Made by a program: the position numbers and the translations under genes
Notes under the pieces: model-generated
The model's input: only the letters and a program-made list of their open reading frames with translations
What the model was told of the DNA's origin: nothing
The model's database searches: none
In this document: piece after piece, positions 62,790 through 64,000 of the stretch
Position numbering within the stretch: position 1 is the first letter of the stretch
How the letters are laid out: every line of letters starts with the position of its first letter
Assembly: GCA_048268845.1 (NCBI GenBank)
Contig: JBLWUQ010000002.1
Coordinates: 248,001 to 312,000, forward strand
Length of the DNA stretch: 64,000 bases
Direction: 5' to 3'
From: Muriiphilus sp048268845
GTDB lineage: Bacteria; Pseudomonadota; Alphaproteobacteria; Rhodobacterales; Rhodobacteraceae

Positions 62790-63632
62790 TCAGGCTTGCC
62801 CGACGTGTTGCCTCTGCTCGCCCAGCCCCTCGATCCCGAGGCGCATGACCTGCCCCTTTCTCAGATAGACAGGGGGTTTCTGCCCCAGACCGACGCCGGG
62901 AGGCGTTCCGGTCGAGATCACGTCGCCGGGTTGCAGGCTCATGAACCGGCTGATGTAGGAGACCAGATGGGCGACGCCGAATACCATGGTTCGCGTCGAT
63001 CCGTCCTGGTAACGGTGGCCGTCGACCTCGAGCCACATGTCGAGATCCTGCGGGTCCGCGACCTCGTCGCGGGTGACGAGCCAGGGGCCGATCGGGCCGA
63101 AGGTGTCGGCGGATTTACCCTTGACCCATTGGCCGCCCATCTCGATCTGGAAGGCACGCTCCGAGACGTCGTTGATCAGGCAATAGCCCGCAACATGGTC
63201 CAGGGCCTCCGCCTCGTCGACATAGCGCGCCTCCTTGCCGATCACGACGCCAAGCTCGACCTCCCAGTCGGTCTTGAGCGATCCGCGCGGGATCAGCACG
63301 TCATCGTTCGGGCCGCAAACGGCGCTGGTCGCCTTGAAGAACAGGATCGGCTGCTCTGGCACATCCGCGCCGGTTTCGGCGGCGTGGTCGGAGTAGTTCA
63401 GCCCGATGCAGATGAACTTGCCGATGCCGCCGACACAGGCACCAAGACGCGGATCGCCCTCGACCTTGGGCAAGGTGTCGGTGTCGAGCGCGCGCAGCCG
63501 CGCCAGCGCCTCGTCCGACAGCGCCGCACCGGCAACGTCGTCGATATGCGCCGACAGGTCGCGCAGCACGCCGTTCTGGTCGAGCAATCCGGGTTTCTCC
63601 TGGCCCAAGGGGCCGTATCGCAACAGTTTCAT
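62790..63632 (-). CDS. FAH-family hydrolase, likely 2,4-diketo-3-deoxy-sugar-acid hydrolase
   Basis: 280 residues. FAH fold with CIGLNYSDHAAETG (about 75-88), the metal-binding Glu-x-Glu in KTDWEVELGVVIG and Asp in YCLINDVSERAFQIE, and the C-terminal GDVISTGTPPGVGLGQKPPVYL. This subgroup includes the hydrolases that split 2,4-diketo-3-deoxy-L-rhamnonate or -fuconate into pyruvate and L-lactate (LRA6 type). With a mutarotase and two SDRs in the same operon, that role is likely but unproven. Confidence 0.88.
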   Translation of the reverse strand: MKLLRYGPLGQEKPGLLDQNGVLRDLSAHIDDVAGAALSDEALARLRALDTDTLPKVEGDPRLGACVGGIGKFICIGLNYSDHAAETGADVPEQPILFFKATSAVCGPNDDVLIPRGSLKTDWEVELGVVIGKEARYVDEAEALDHVAGYCLINDVSERAFQIEMGGQWVKGKSADTFGPIGPWLVTRDEVADPQDLDMWLEVDGHRYQDGSTRTMVFGVAHLVSYISRFMSLQPGDVISTGTPPGVGLGQKPPVYLRKGQVMRLGIEGLGEQRQHVGQA

Positions 63633-63642
63633 GTCAGGTCCT

Positions 63643-64000
63643 TCAGTCTTGGTTCGGCACGGGCTTGCGCAGGGGCTTGCCCGCCAGATGGCTCGCTATA
63701 TCCTCGGCCACCAGGCCTTGCAGTCGGCCGATGGCGGCGTCGGAATACCAGGCGGCGTGCGGCGTCAGCATGAGGTTGGGCGCGTCGCGCAACGGCGAGA
63801 CGGCGGGCAGCGGCTCGGTGTTGAAGACGTCGAGTGCGGCGCCGCCGATGGTGCCGTCCGCCAGCGCCTGCGCCAGCGCCGCCTCGTCGATCAGCGCGCC
63901 GCGGGCGGTGTTCACGATGATCGCGTGTTTCTGCATCGTCGCCAGCCGAGCGGCATCGACATAGCCGGTGGTCGCAGGCGTCGCGGGTGCGTGCAGCGTG
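63643..64000 (-). CDS. D-isomer-specific 2-hydroxyacid dehydrogenase, 5'-truncated by window edge
   Basis: About 118 C-terminal residues; the frame is open to the right edge. The visible part starts LHAPATPATTGYVDAARLATMQKHAIIVNTARGALIDEAALAQAL, the conserved third NAD-domain motif with the catalytic Arg in NTARG, then ALDVFNTEPLP (catalytic Glu) and LTPHAAWYS (catalytic His). It is related to phosphoglycerate/hydroxypyruvate reductases. It is the first visible gene of the deoxysugar operon, 10 bases before the FAH hydrolase. Confidence 0.92.
   Translation of the reverse strand, partial: TLHAPATPATTGYVDAARLATMQKHAIIVNTARGALIDEAALAQALADGTIGGAALDVFNTEPLPAVSPLRDAPNLMLTPHAAWYSDAAIGRLQGLVAEDIASHLAGKPLRKPVPNQD

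Noticed and set aside
60686..62848. 720-codon plus-strand frame opposite the ABC ATPase and binding-protein genes
   Set aside because: It spans two well-defined minus-strand genes and their intergenic hairpin; shadow.

Overview
The window is GC-rich chromosomal DNA from an alphaproteobacterium, most likely a denitrifying member of the Rhodobacterales (Rhodobacter/Paracoccus/roseobacter group). The evidence is the gene content: cytochrome cd1 nitrite reductase; the aa3 oxidase order coxB-ctaB-small protein-ctaG-ctaE-SURF1-thrC-M16 peptidase; UPF0262/phosphatase/infA/maf/RNase E-G/yacG; class I lysyl-tRNA synthetase; a smo/mtlK polyol operon; and PuuD-type urate oxidation. No rRNA, tRNA, insertion sequence or CRISPR array was seen. 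Many long frames antisense to real genes are GC-rich shadows and were left out.

Layout. 1-4355: end of nirS, a short secreted protein resembling part of a d1-type propeller, an MFS transporter and an FAH-family hydrolase. 4455-9846 (minus): tldD, dprA, topA. 10036-17531 (plus): cytochrome c oxidase genes and assembly factors running by stop/start overlaps into thrC, an M16 peptidase and an acetyltransferase. 17604-23561: nadD, a Tat-exported PBP4-type peptidase, a glutathione transferase, a TerB-like protein, lysK and a DUF6544-like protein. 23833-26124: a 763-residue beta-helix protein resembling gene-transfer-agent head-spike proteins. 26218-32563: PPK2, a lytic transglycosylase, DUF2461, a methyltransferase, a MATE pump and a CapA-like lipoprotein. 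32631-36669: the UPF0262-to-yacG cluster, carrying an extra nitrilase-family gene.

36796-44974 is a purine-ring (urate/ureide) degradation locus: ureidoglycine aminohydrolase, ureidoglycolate lyase, a fused allantoinase/OHCU decarboxylase, 5-hydroxyisourate hydrolase and the membrane urate oxidase PuuD. It is interrupted by gap-maeB. 45017-52600 (minus) is a sorbitol/mannitol regulon: a LacI-type regulator, ABC transporter smoEFGK, and the dehydrogenases smoS and mtlK, with a promoter/operator between lacI and smoE. 52601-55991 holds two unknown secreted proteins, an SDR enzyme and a YqjD/YqjE-like membrane-protein pair. 56305-64000 (minus) is the end of an operon that looks like non-phosphorylative deoxysugar (L-rhamnose/L-fucose type) catabolism. 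It has a binding protein and an ATPase, but no permease is visible.

Regulation visible in the sequence: an FNR-type box at exactly -41.5 from a plausible start point for PPK2; a perfect FNR-type palindrome upstream of the DUF6544-like gene; a near-perfect LacI-type operator at the smo promoter; an inverted repeat in front of gap; and stable hairpins just downstream of both ABC binding-protein genes. None of these has been tested here. Assignments come from reading motifs and remembered family sequences, not from database searches.
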